From contig CAZSVM010000004.1 of assembly GCA_964610315.1 (NCBI GenBank), forward strand, positions 45,855 to 109,854: a stretch of DNA of 64,000 nt, read 5' to 3'. Source of the stretch: JAQVEM01 sp964610315. Its GTDB lineage: Bacteria; Actinomycetota; Humimicrobiia; Humimicrobiales; Humimicrobiaceae. A model generated the notes under the pieces. That model saw only the letters and a program-made list of their open reading frames with translations. It did no database searches and was not told where the DNA came from. This document shows, one piece after another, positions 54,403 through 62,843 of this stretch (position 1 is its first letter; each line of letters begins with the position of its first letter). Position numbers and translations under genes: made by a program.

Positions 54403-55584
54403 ATGATGATTAAAAGTAAAAACATTATAGCCATATTCGTAACAATTATTATAGCACTCTCCGGTTTTAATCTTATGTTTACTGCTATGCCGAAATCTAT
54501 CCATGCTCAATCTCTTGAAGATGAATTGGAACAAATACAGAAGGAAAGAGAAGAAACCCAGGAAAAGATAAAGGAAGTTACAAAAACAGAAAAACAGTAT
54601 AAAAATGAGGTGGACCAGGTAGAGCAGCAGCTGCTTGCGGCATTGTTGGAGCTGGATAATCTCAATAACAAACTGGCCGAAGCGAAGAGTGAAGTTGATA
54701 AGACCACTATAGAGCTGGTGTTGAAGGAGGAAGAATTAAAAAAAATAGAAGATGAACTTTCAGATAAGGTGAAAATATTAAATGACAGAGTTGCTGCTAT
54801 TTATAAGAATGGAAAAGGAAATATACTTGAAATTTTACTTAAAGCAGAGGATTTTCTGGACTTTATATCCAAGTTGAAACTTATGAACCTTTTTGCGGAA
54901 CAGGACACCCAGAATATTCTCTCAATCAAGGAGAAGAGAGATGCAACTATAGGAATTAAAAAATCCATAATAGATTTAAGGGAAAAGCAGAAAGAATACA
55001 AAGGTAAAGTGGAGAAACTGGTTGCCCAGGCTGAGCAGAAGACCGATGAAATTGATGGCATATATAACCAAAAAAAGAATTTGCTTTCCCAGACCACTGC
55101 TAATAAAAATGCTCTTATACAAATGGAGAAGCAGCTTGAAATACAGGAAGCAGAGGTTAAAAGAATTCTGGAGAGTTATAAATATGGTACTGCGCCCTCC
55201 GGTAAATTTATGTGGCCGGCAGCCGGGAGAATAACAGCCGGTTTTGGCAACCGGCTTCATCCCATACTAGGGATAGTGAGATTTCATTCCGGTATAGATA
55301 TTGCAGCTCCCTATGGAACGCTGGTTAAAGCGGCAGATGGGGGCCAGGTAGTCCAGGCCGGTTATTTTGGCGGATATGGTTATTCCGTTATGATTTATCA
55401 CGGCGGAGGTTTTGCTACCTGGTATGCGCATCTTTCCAGTATCAATTGTTCCATAGGCCAATTTGTGGAAAGAGGCCAGGTAATTGGGCTAATTGGTTCT
55501 ACCGGTCTATCCACAGGACCGCATCTGCATTTTGAAGTAAGGATAAACGGTAATCCTCAGAATCCGCTTGCTTATTTGGAATAA
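54403..55584 (+). CDS. Secreted coiled-coil M23 peptidoglycan endopeptidase (EnvC/PcsB/RipC-like)
   Basis: A signal peptide ends at about residue 36 (MPKSIHA then QSLEDE). Residues about 38-260 are a long Glu/Lys-rich coiled coil, and the last 120 residues are an M23 (lysostaphin-type) zinc endopeptidase with GNRLHPILG, HSGIDIAAPYGT and TGPHLHFEVR, all metal ligands present. This is the form of hydrolase activated by FtsEX, and the genes are adjacent. With a complete HxH motif it is likely catalytic, unlike degenerate EnvC. Confidence 0.88.
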   Translation: MMIKSKNIIAIFVTIIIALSGFNLMFTAMPKSIHAQSLEDELEQIQKEREETQEKIKEVTKTEKQYKNEVDQVEQQLLAALLELDNLNNKLAEAKSEVDKTTIELVLKEEELKKIEDELSDKVKILNDRVAAIYKNGKGNILEILLKAEDFLDFISKLKLMNLFAEQDTQNILSIKEKRDATIGIKKSIIDLREKQKEYKGKVEKLVAQAEQKTDEIDGIYNQKKNLLSQTTANKNALIQMEKQLEIQEAEVKRILESYKYGTAPSGKFMWPAAGRITAGFGNRLHPILGIVRFHSGIDIAAPYGTLVKAADGGQVVQAGYFGGYGYSVMIYHGGGFATWYAHLSSINCSIGQFVERGQVIGLIGSTGLSTGPHLHFEVRINGNPQNPLAYLE

Positions 55585-55625
55585 CAATTTAAATATTTAA
55601 AGTAAATTAACAGGGTGATACTTAA

Positions 55626-56876
55626 ATGAAAAAAAATATTTTAAGGATAGTGATATCGGTAATAGTAATCATATTCGTATTTTCTACCGGATTGTGGGCA
55701 GGTGTTAGTTTTGATTATTTAAGGCAGTATATAAATACATGGCAAAGCAATATAGCCAGAAGCATCAGCAGCAGCAATCTTAATATTTCATCAAATAATA
55801 CACCTGGTGAATTAAGCGGCGAGTCAATTGGGGAAGCTTTTGATCTGATTTCAGGTAATTCACTGGCAAAGGAAGACAATGAGGCACTGATCCAGGCAGC
55901 TATAGAAGGCATGCTCTCGGTTCTTGATGATAAATATTCAGAATATTTTAATGCTGGAGAATATGAAAAAATTATGGAATCTTACAGTGGGACTACCAGC
56001 GGTATAGGTGTGGTGGTAACACTTGACAGTGAAGGAAGAGTAGTGGTAGTAAGGGTACTGGAGGATGCTCCTGCTTCCGGAACTGATATCAAAGAAGGTG
56101 ATATTATAACTGAAGTTGATAGTACAGATATAAAAGATATGGATCTTGAAAAAATAGTGGCCATGATTAAGGGCGAGGAAGGAACTAAAGTAAGCCTTGG
56201 GATTTACAGACCTTCCGATGAGAGCAGCTTTGAAGTGACTGTTATCAGGGCAAAATTTGATATCCCCAATTTGGTCTCCGATATTTTTGAAGAAGAGGTA
56301 GGTTATATATGGTATTATGATTTTCAGATAAGCGGTGTAAAACAGCTTGATAGAGAAATTCAAAAATTGATTGATAACGGGGCCAGGGGTTTGATATTGG
56401 ATTTAAGAAATAATCCCGGCGGTGCATGGAATGATGCCATTGAGGTTTGTGATTTATTTTTGGATGAGGGCAAGATGATTGCCACTGTTAAAGGCAGAAC
56501 AGATGATAAAGAAAGAGTTGACGAATATGTAGCCAGGGGAGGAAAATATATCAAAATCCCCCTGGTAGTATTAATCAATGGTTTTTCGGCAAGTGCTTCC
56601 GAGCTGGTCGCCGGTGCATTAAAGGATAATAAAAGGGCCGTGTTAGTTGGAGAAAAAAGTTATGGGAAAGGGGTTGTCCAGGCGCTTTATGAACTTTCGG
56701 ACGGATCTGGACTAAAATTCACAACTGCAAAATATTTCCTGCCGTCAGGAATTTCCGTAGAGGGAGTAGGTGTGAACCCCGATATAGTGGTTGAACTGGC
56801 ACCGGATGCCACGGAGGACGTACAACTAAATAGAGCTATAGAAGAAGTAGAAGCCTTAATAAGTGAGATTGAATGA
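55626..56876 (+). CDS. ctpA: Carboxyl-terminal processing peptidase, S41 family
   Basis: The 416-residue protein has an N-terminal membrane anchor (residues about 5-27). Then come a helical region with IQAAIEGMLSVLDDKYSEYF, a PDZ domain (VVVRVLEDAPASGTDIKEGD), and the S41 core ILDLRNNPGGAWNDAIEVCDLFL, VLINGFSASASELVAGAL with catalytic Ser and GEKSYGKGVVQALYEL with catalytic Lys. It trims C-termini of exported proteins. It shares the ftsEX-M23-ctpA-smpB order of many Gram-positive-type genomes, where it may process division hydrolases. Confidence 0.92.
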   Translation: MKKNILRIVISVIVIIFVFSTGLWAGVSFDYLRQYINTWQSNIARSISSSNLNISSNNTPGELSGESIGEAFDLISGNSLAKEDNEALIQAAIEGMLSVLDDKYSEYFNAGEYEKIMESYSGTTSGIGVVVTLDSEGRVVVVRVLEDAPASGTDIKEGDIITEVDSTDIKDMDLEKIVAMIKGEEGTKVSLGIYRPSDESSFEVTVIRAKFDIPNLVSDIFEEEVGYIWYYDFQISGVKQLDREIQKLIDNGARGLILDLRNNPGGAWNDAIEVCDLFLDEGKMIATVKGRTDDKERVDEYVARGGKYIKIPLVVLINGFSASASELVAGALKDNKRAVLVGEKSYGKGVVQALYELSDGSGLKFTTAKYFLPSGISVEGVGVNPDIVVELAPDATEDVQLNRAIEEVEALISEIE

Positions 56877-57355
56877 ATAAGTTAAGAAAGAAGAAAAATT
56901 CCGAGGAAGGTAAAATAATAATTGCTCAAAATAAAAAGGCTCTAAGAGATTTCTTTATTTTAAATACTTATGAAACTGGCATAGTGCTGGAAGGTTTTGA
57001 AGTTAAGTCTATCCGTAATCACAGACTGAATTTAAAAGACAGTTACGGCAGGATAAAAAATAATCAGTTATTTATTTATAATATGCATATATCACCTTAC
57101 AGCAGCAGTAGAGTTTCGGATATAAACCCCACCCGGATTAGAAAACTGCTTATGCACAAAAGGGAAATCAGTAAAATAGCAGGAAAGTTAACCGACCGGA
57201 GCCTTACCCTGGTTCCGCTTAAAGTATATATCGTAAATAACAAAGTTAAGATCGAACTGGCCCTGGCCAAAGGCAAGGTAAAGAGAGACAAGCGAAGAGA
57301 TATCCAGAACAGAGAGCATGAAATCGAAATAAAAAGGGCTTTGAAAAAATACTGA
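56873..57355 (+). CDS. smpB: SsrA-binding protein SmpB
   Basis: The 160-residue protein has IIAQNKKALRDFFILNTYETGI, VLEGFEVKSIRNHRLNLKDSYGRI, MHISPYSSSRV and LLMHKREISKIAG, and the basic tail ALAKGKVKRDKRRDIQNREHEI. SmpB brings tmRNA into stalled ribosomes, its tail filling the empty mRNA channel. It overlaps ctpA by four bases. The tmRNA gene begins 52 bp downstream, so both parts of trans-translation lie together. Confidence 0.96.
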   Translation: MNKLRKKKNSEEGKIIIAQNKKALRDFFILNTYETGIVLEGFEVKSIRNHRLNLKDSYGRIKNNQLFIYNMHISPYSSSRVSDINPTRIRKLLMHKREISKIAGKLTDRSLTLVPLKVYIVNNKVKIELALAKGKVKRDKRRDIQNREHEIEIKRALKKY

Positions 57356-57407
57356 TTTTGATATAAAATATGCTGGCGTTGAATGTATGGTCCTACCTGA
57401 AATAAAA

Positions 57408-57760
57408 GGGGGCGACCTGGGTTCGACGGAGATAGGTTGAGCTTAAATTGCAGGTCGAGTATCAGAACTCGTAAATAACTGAGCTAAAAATAAACGCTAA
57501 TAATAGTGAATTAGCATTAGCAGCTTAATTTAAAGTTGCTACGTCTACGAAAAGTTTCCTGTGCTTTTCGATAGGCGACGGTCAGCAGGATACCCTGATA
57601 TGATTTGTCTGCAGTAATATCAGGGGAAATTTTATGTGGACTGGCTTTTTTAATCGTGTCCATACGAGTAAAAAAGCGAGACTTAAAATATGGAATAAGC
57701 TTGTAGATATTTAAGTGACAATATCTTCGGACGCGGGTTCGATTCCCGCCGCCTCCACCA
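57408..57760 (+). ncRNA. ssrA: tmRNA
   Basis: The 353-base gene has the 5' end GGGGGCGACCTGGGTTCGAC, the universal tmRNA start. The 3' end has a T-arm GGGTTCGATTCCCGCC and acceptor CGCCTCC plus encoded ACCA. The acceptor pairs seven bases with the 5' GGGGGCG. The tag frame starts at GCT 57496 and reads ANNSELALAA to TAA 57526-57528, with the usual ALAA degradation signal. It lies directly behind smpB, and the 3' end is copied downstream. Confidence 0.95.
57740..57760 (+). repeat. Direct repeat 1: 3' end of ssrA (attachment-site core)
   Basis: These 21 bp cover the end of the T-arm and the acceptor with CCA. They are identical to 57905-57925. tmRNA 3' ends are well-known integrase target sites. 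Confidence 0.75.
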
Positions 57761-57803
57761 TGAATCTAATAATTTCGGTAAAAAATAATACAATTAATAC
57801 AAT

Positions 57804-57828
57804 GAAAACATGGTGGATCCATGTTTTC
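57804..57828. repeat. Perfect inverted repeat between the two ssrA 3' repeats
   Basis: GAAAACATGG and CCATGTTTTC form a perfect 10-bp stem with loop TGGAT. No T-tract follows, so it is not an obvious terminator. It sits inside the putative excision scar and could be a leftover recombinase site. Confidence 0.6.
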
Positions 57829-57904
57829 AGGGAATCAAAAAGACGGACTGAGTCGAAGACGAGGGAGTCTGCGTCTCTGCAGCGAACAAAGTGAGACGAA
57901 AGAA

Positions 57905-57925
57905 CGATTCCCGCCGCCTCCACCA
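57905..57925 (+). repeat. Direct repeat 2: copy of the ssrA 3' end
   Basis: This is a second identical 21-bp copy of the tmRNA 3' end without the rest of the gene. The 144 bp between copies are richer in G+C than the surroundings after 57840 and carry no gene. This is the layout left by an integrative element that was lost or reduced. Confidence 0.72.
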
Positions 57926-58097
57926 ATTAAGAATTCTGGCTTTTCAGGTTCTACGGTTCTATACCAACAACTGAGGTAACCTATTCCAAAAACGCAGTGC
58001 TTCAGCTCTCAATATGTAATTTTCAAAGCTTAAAAATCAAAGGTGTAATTTATAGGTATTGCTTGATTGCTTAATATTAATGTAATACAATGTAAAC

Positions 58098-58367
58098 ATG
58101 GTTTATTATGAAAGTAGAGTAAAAAAGCTGTTTCAAAAGGGTAAAATTCCAAAAAATATTTTGAAGAGATTTCATAATGCGTTTTTATCAATTGAATTAA
58201 CGAAAGATTTAAATCTTTTTGATATTAAAAAAATGAAAGGCGATTATAAAAGGGATTATTATAGACTGCGGAAAGGTAAATACAGGGCAATATTTTATTT
58301 TGAAAATATGGATATTTATGTTGTTTATATAGGAAGGAGAGAGGAGGTATATGACTTATGGGAGTAA
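58098..58367 (+). CDS. RelE/ParE-type toxin
   Basis: The 89-residue protein has the RelE fold pattern: an N-terminal helical hairpin (VKKLFQKGKIPKNILKRFHNAF), the central strand KKMKGDYKRDYYRLRKGKYRAIF and the closing strand IYVVYIGRREEVYDLWE. The basic and aromatic residues in these strands are those used for mRNA cleavage by RelE. The gene comes before its antitoxin (reversed order, as in HigBA) and overlaps it by 10 bp. It lies just after the ssrA attachment-site repeat, so it may be mobile-element cargo. Confidence 0.75.
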   Translation: MVYYESRVKKLFQKGKIPKNILKRFHNAFLSIELTKDLNLFDIKKMKGDYKRDYYRLRKGKYRAIFYFENMDIYVVYIGRREEVYDLWE

Positions 58368-58573
58368 CATCTGTAAGGTTTAATAAAAAGGAAGAAAAAA
58401 TAATAAATTACTTAAAGGAACATCTTAATTGTGATACTTCGACTCTTCTAAAGAAATCTCTATGGGAATTATATGAGGAACTGAAAGACAGGGAAATAAT
58501 TGAAGAATTTGAAGAAAGCGAAAAAGAGAGAAAAGTGAGATTCAACACAGTAGATGAGATACTAAAGGAGTAA
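58358..58573 (+). CDS. Antitoxin partner of the RelE-type toxin (RHH-like)
   Basis: The 71-residue protein starts MGVTSVRFNKKEEKIINYL, a strand and helix like those of RHH antitoxins (DUF6290-type), followed by TSTLLKKSLWELYEELKDRE and an acidic tail (FEESEKERKVRFNTVDEIL) suited to binding the basic toxin. ATG 58358 is preceded by GAGGAGG inside the toxin gene. The overlap links their synthesis. The pairing is inferred from position and fold. Confidence 0.7.
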   Translation: MGVTSVRFNKKEEKIINYLKEHLNCDTSTLLKKSLWELYEELKDREIIEEFEESEKERKVRFNTVDEILKE

Positions 58574-58616
58574 AACCAGTTAAATTCTATTTTTATTGAA
58601 TCAGGGTAACTATATT

Positions 58617-60104
58617 ATGAAAAAAATGTGTATCATCGGGGCTGGTATATCAGGACTTTCCACCGGGTGTTATGCACAGATGAATGGTTTTAAATCAGAA
58701 ATATATGAAATGCATAATATTCCGGGCGGTGTCTGTACTTCATGGAAACGCGGACCTTATCTTTTTGACCACTGTCTGCACTGGGTACTGGGATCAAATA
58801 AAGGAAGTTCTATATATTCCATTTTTGAGGAACTGGGTATTGCAGAGAATGTAGAATTCTATTATACGGAACGCTTCCGGAAAATCGATATCGGTGAAAA
58901 AAGCCTTACTGTTTACACCAATCTGGATAAATTGGAAAATGAACTTCTAAAACTATTTCCCGACGAGGAAAAGGCTATCAGGAAATTGACCGGCCTGGTT
59001 CGTTTTTACACTAAATTCAGGCCGCCAATGGATGCCGATTTTGGCAATTTTGGACTGGTTAATACTCTAAAAATGTTACCCTTTATGCCCTCATTTCTAA
59101 AGCTTAAGAACACCACGGTAGAAGATTTTCTGAGTATGTTTCACAATAATGATTTGCGTGAGATGCTTTTTCAGATGTTTCCGGTAAAAAATATGCCGGC
59201 CCTGATGGTAATTTTACCCCTGGCTTACTTCCATAATCATGAAGGCGGTTATCCTATGGGTGGCTCACTGCATTTTACCCGCGAAATTGAGAAGCTTTAT
59301 GCTTCCCTGGGAGGTAAAATCAATTATAACTGCAAAATTAAAAATATACTGGTAGAGAATAATAGTGCCGTGGGAATGGAAACGGAAAAAGGAGAGAAAA
59401 TCCATGCAGATATGGTTGTTTCTGCCTGTGATGGTAGATCTACTATGTATGATATGCTGGAAGGGAAGTTTTTAACACCAATGATTAAGAAAGTATATGA
59501 AGAGCCCAGCCTGTGGCCGCCAATTATCTCGATGAGCCTGGGAGTGAACCGGGATCTGTCCGGTGAAGTGGAAATCAATTGCTTTAAATTGGACAGGCCG
59601 GTTTTTATAGGTAATAGAAAATGTGAATGGATGGGTTATTTTCATTACTGTCATGACCCTGCCTTTGCTCCACCCGGGAAAAGTGTTATAAAAATTCAAA
59701 TAGAATCTGATTATGATTACTGGAAATCGATATACAAAGATAGACAAAAATACGATGAGGAAAAAGAAAAAATTCTCGGTATATGTATAAAAGAACTTGA
59801 AAAGAAATTGCCCGGCATAACCGGTCAGGTTGAAAAAACGGATGTAGCCACTCCGGTTACCTGGGAAAGATATACCGGTAACTGGAAAGGTTCTTATCAG
59901 GGATGGCTTCCTACCGTGGAACTATTTGGAAAATTTTTACCAAAAGAACTTCCGGGACTGGCGAATTTTTATATGACCGGCCAGTGGACCTTTCCCGGCG
60001 GAGGTGTGCCCATGTGTATGGCACAGGCTAGAAGGCTTATCAAGTATATATGTAAAAAGGAAAAAAGGGAATTTATCTTAAGTTATATAAATTATCCCCC
60101 CTAA
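58617..60104 (+). CDS. FAD-dependent oxidoreductase, CrtI/phytoene desaturase-like
   Basis: The protein (495 residues from ATG 58617) opens with the dinucleotide motif CIIGAGISGLSTGCYAQ and EMHNIPGGVCTSW, followed by LFDHCLHWVLG. A second part has GGYPMGGSLHFTREIEKLY, and the C-terminus has the FAD-closing motif FYMTGQWTFPGGGVPMCMAQARRL. Relatives include carotenoid desaturases and isomerases and poorly studied anaerobe oxidoreductases. No carotenoid genes lie nearby, so the substrate is open. An in-frame TTG 21 bp earlier is the alternative start. Confidence 0.8.
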   Translation: MKKMCIIGAGISGLSTGCYAQMNGFKSEIYEMHNIPGGVCTSWKRGPYLFDHCLHWVLGSNKGSSIYSIFEELGIAENVEFYYTERFRKIDIGEKSLTVYTNLDKLENELLKLFPDEEKAIRKLTGLVRFYTKFRPPMDADFGNFGLVNTLKMLPFMPSFLKLKNTTVEDFLSMFHNNDLREMLFQMFPVKNMPALMVILPLAYFHNHEGGYPMGGSLHFTREIEKLYASLGGKINYNCKIKNILVENNSAVGMETEKGEKIHADMVVSACDGRSTMYDMLEGKFLTPMIKKVYEEPSLWPPIISMSLGVNRDLSGEVEINCFKLDRPVFIGNRKCEWMGYFHYCHDPAFAPPGKSVIKIQIESDYDYWKSIYKDRQKYDEEKEKILGICIKELEKKLPGITGQVEKTDVATPVTWERYTGNWKGSYQGWLPTVELFGKFLPKELPGLANFYMTGQWTFPGGGVPMCMAQARRLIKYICKKEKREFILSYINYPP

Positions 60105-60267
60105 AGCTCCAATATGTAATATAATTTTTTATTTATTTTTATCTTAAAAATTATATAATTAACCAGTTGGAAAAGTTTTAAGATTCATCTGTCAGAATAT
60201 TTTTTGGATTAATACTAACTAAGGAAATTATCTTAAGTAATTATTAAATAGTATCGAAAGTGTAAAT

Positions 60268-61071
60268 TTGGATAATAGAGCAATAGGAGTATTTGATTCC
60301 GGTGTCGGCGGTCTTACCGTTTTACGGGAAATAATAAAGACGGTTCCTGGTGAAAGTACCATATATTTCGGGGATACCGAAAGAGTCCCCTATGGACCGC
60401 GTGATTTGAATGAAGTAAAGGAATTTGTTTTTAAGATAACCAGATTTCTCTATGATAAGGATGTAAAAGCTATTGTAATTGCCTGCAATACCTCTACCGC
60501 AGCAGCTTTAAAGGATTTGAAAAAACAATATGATATACCCATAATAGGAGTAATAGAGCCGGGAGCCCGGACTGCGGTTTACTATACCAGAAATAAGAAA
60601 GTGGGAGTCATTGCCACCAAGGGTACAGTGGAGAGCAATGCCTACCAGGAAGAGATTGCAAAGATTGATCCGGATATAAAAACATTCTCAATGCCTGCTC
60701 CTTTACTGGTAGATTTTATAGAAAAAGGTATTCTTGAAGGCAGCAGTCTTGACCGTGTCATTAATGGGTATCTTAAACCATTATTTAATGCCGGAATTGA
60801 TGTACTGATACTGGGCTGTACCCATTTCCCGTTGATAGAGAAAAGGATTTTATCCTGCAGTGGGAATGGAATCAAGGTAATAAGTTCGGCGGTAGAAACT
60901 GCCAAAGATGTAAAGAAGATACTTTTAAAGAAAGAATTATGTGCAGCCGGAGACAGAGAGCCGGAAAGGATTTTTTATGAAACCGGTATGATCAGTAATT
61001 TTTTTGAGGTTGGAAAGATGTTTCTGGGGGAAGAGGTAAAGGAAGTAATAAGGACGAAACTTGATATATAA
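60268..61071 (+). CDS. murI: Glutamate racemase
   Basis: The 267-residue protein has GVFDSGVGGLTVLREI, YFGDTERVPYGPR, IACNTSTAAAL with the first catalytic Cys, EPGARTAVYYT and ILGCTHFPLIE with the second Cys. It converts L- to D-glutamate for peptidoglycan. TTG 60268 is the only plausible start, with no strong ribosome site. The murI-rph-rdgB order is common in Bacillota and Actinomycetota. Confidence 0.94.
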   Translation: MDNRAIGVFDSGVGGLTVLREIIKTVPGESTIYFGDTERVPYGPRDLNEVKEFVFKITRFLYDKDVKAIVIACNTSTAAALKDLKKQYDIPIIGVIEPGARTAVYYTRNKKVGVIATKGTVESNAYQEEIAKIDPDIKTFSMPAPLLVDFIEKGILEGSSLDRVINGYLKPLFNAGIDVLILGCTHFPLIEKRILSCSGNGIKVISSAVETAKDVKKILLKKELCAAGDREPERIFYETGMISNFFEVGKMFLGEEVKEVIRTKLDI

Positions 61072-61124
61072 AAATAAAATAAGATATATTTGAATATTAT
61101 TTTAATGAGGAAGGTCTTCAGCCT

Positions 61125-61853
61125 ATGATTAAAAGAATCGATAACCGGAGAAATGACCAGTTAAGGGAAATAAAAGTGACCCGTAATTATATATCACATA
61201 CCGACGGTTCGGTTTTTATTGAAATGGGCAAAACCAGGATTGTTTGTACGGCTATTGTTGAAGATAAAATCCCCAAATTTCTAGCCGGAAAGGGTTCGGG
61301 GTGGATTACTGCCGAATATGATATGATTCCTGGTGCTGCTCCTCAGAGAATAGTCAGGCCGCAGACCGCAGGAAGAATTAACGGCAGAACTCATGAAATT
61401 CAGAGGCTGATTGGCAGATCATTGAGGGCTGTGGTGGAGCTGGATAAAATTGGTGAGAGAACTATATGGATAGACTGCGATGTGATTGAAGCAGATGGCG
61501 GTACCAGAACTGCCTCTATAACGGGCAGTTTTATTGCTCTCTTTGATTGTATGCATTCCATGATTGAGAAGAAAATTATTGATATCATGCCCATTGAGAA
61601 TTTTCTGGCTGCAATAAGTGTAGGAATTGTAGATGGAGAGATTCTGGTTGATCTCTGCTTTGAAGAAGATTCCAGGGCTCAGGTAGATATGAATGTAGTT
61701 ATGAACTCAAAAGGTGAATTAATCGAAGTTCAATCCACTGCTGAACTTATACCTTTCAGTAGAGAAAATTTTGACAGGATGATGGATAAGGCAACCGATG
61801 CCATAAATGAAATTATAGGAATTCAAAAAAAGATATTGAGCCGGAACTTATAA
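61125..61853 (+). CDS. rph: Ribonuclease PH
   Basis: The 242-residue protein has the opening RNDQLREIKVTRNYISHTDGS, KTRIVCTAIVEDKIP, GWITAEYDMIPGAAPQR, GRTHEIQRLIGRSLRAVVEL, DCDVIEADGGTRTASITG with the metal-binding acids, and ISVGIVDGEILVDLCFEED. It trims tRNA 3' ends by phosphorolysis. Length is normal. It is followed 45 bp later by the nucleotide-cleaning gene, a common pair. Confidence 0.95.
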   Translation: MIKRIDNRRNDQLREIKVTRNYISHTDGSVFIEMGKTRIVCTAIVEDKIPKFLAGKGSGWITAEYDMIPGAAPQRIVRPQTAGRINGRTHEIQRLIGRSLRAVVELDKIGERTIWIDCDVIEADGGTRTASITGSFIALFDCMHSMIEKKIIDIMPIENFLAAISVGIVDGEILVDLCFEEDSRAQVDMNVVMNSKGELIEVQSTAELIPFSRENFDRMMDKATDAINEIIGIQKKILSRNL

Positions 61854-61898
61854 TTTTTTATTTATTGTTTAATCATAAAGATTAAAGGTGCCAGCCTC

Positions 61899-62495
61899 TT
61901 GCAGATAGTCATTGCTTCAAAAAATAAAGGAAAAATAAGAGAAATAAAATCATTCCACAATGATTTACTGAAAGTTAAATGGTTGACCTATAAAGATTTT
62001 AAAGAGTTTCCAAAGGTAATAGAGGAAGGTAAAAACTTTCTGGAAAATGCAAGGCTTAAGGCCAGGATTATTTCACTTTACACCGGTAAAATTACTCTTG
62101 CCGATGATTCCGGACTGGAGGTTAATTTTTTAAGAGGCTTGCCGGGGGTAAAATCATCAAGATACAGCGAAGAAAATGCTACCGATAAACAGAACAGGGA
62201 TAAATTACTTGAAGAAATGAAAAGTGTACAAAAGGTCTCTGAAAGAACTGCAAGATTTATATGCAGTATGGTGCTCTGGGATCCACAAAAAGGTTCTATT
62301 TTTGAAACCAGAGGTATTTGTGAGGGATTTATAGGTTTCGAAGAAAAGGGCAGCGGCGGATTCGGTTATGATTGTATTTTTGTACCATTGGGATACTATA
62401 AAACTATGGCTCAGTTGACAAAGAAAGAAAAAAATAATATCAGCCATAGGGGGGAAGCCATCAAAGCTCTCTATGAGTTTATTGTAAATTTCTAG
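61899..62495 (+). CDS. rdgB: XTP/dITP diphosphatase (HAM1/RdgB family)
   Basis: The 198-residue protein has IASKNKGKIREIKSF, FLENARLKARIIS, LADDSGLEVNFLRGLPGVKSSR, with the conserved acidic residues, and GSGGFGYDCIFVPLGYYKTMAQL then NISHRGEAIKAL. It removes inosine and xanthosine triphosphates from the nucleotide pool. TTG 61899 is preceded by AAAGGTG. Two tRNA genes follow. Confidence 0.94.
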   Translation: MQIVIASKNKGKIREIKSFHNDLLKVKWLTYKDFKEFPKVIEEGKNFLENARLKARIISLYTGKITLADDSGLEVNFLRGLPGVKSSRYSEENATDKQNRDKLLEEMKSVQKVSERTARFICSMVLWDPQKGSIFETRGICEGFIGFEEKGSGGFGYDCIFVPLGYYKTMAQLTKKEKNNISHRGEAIKALYEFIVNF

Positions 62496-62539
62496 ATTTA
62501 TGTTATTATTTTTCGTGCTAAAATGTGGGGTCCTGTAAT

Positions 62540-62618
62540 CGGGGTGTAGCGCAGTTTGGTTTAGCGCACCTGCTTTGGGAGCAGGGGGTCGGAGGTTCAA
62601 ATCCTCTCACCCCGACCA
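62540..62618 (+). tRNA. tRNA-Pro (TGG)
   Basis: The cloverleaf has acceptor CGGGGTG pairing with CACCCCG, anticodon stem-loop CTGCTTTGGGAGCAG with anticodon TGG, T-loop GGTTCAAATCC and encoded ACCA. C1-G72 is typical of tRNA-Pro. Confidence 0.95.
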
Positions 62619-62624
62619 TTTCGG

Positions 62625-62701
62625 GCGGGAATAGCTCAGTTGGCTAGAGCGTCAGCCTTCCAAGCTGAAAGTCGCGGGTTCGAATCCCGTTTCCCGCTCC
62701 A
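62625..62701 (+). tRNA. tRNA-Gly (TCC)
   Basis: Acceptor GCGGGAA pairs with TTCCCGC. The anticodon arm CAGCCTTCCAAGCTG gives anticodon TCC, the T-loop is GGTTCGAATCC, and CCA is encoded. It lies 6 bp behind tRNA-Pro, so both are likely processed from one transcript. Confidence 0.95.
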
Positions 62702-62777
62702 TTTTTTTAAAGTGTTGGTATATATTTTTAATAAGCTGGGATTAATTAATGCTGCAATTACTGCAATTACCTCATTA

Positions 62778-62806
62778 TTGACAAAATTAGAGAAAAAGAT
62801 CAATAT
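62778..62806 (+). promoter_or_regulatory. Putative promoter of the ArsR-type regulator
   Basis: TTGACA at 62778-62783 and CAATAT at 62801-62806 are 17 bp apart, about 38 bp before the ATG at 62844. A 10-bp palindrome GCTTATAAGC (62811-62820) follows the -10 box and may be a regulator site. Confidence 0.5.
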
Positions 62807-62843
62807 TTAAGCTTATAAGCAATTACTAATATATCTTTGTGAG

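Noticed and set aside
57711..57926. Minus-strand frame across the ssrA 3' end and its repeat, with twice the motif VEAAGI
   Set aside because: It is the well-known false frame produced by translating the reverse of tmRNA/tRNA 3' ends. Its repeated motif simply mirrors the 21-bp direct repeat.
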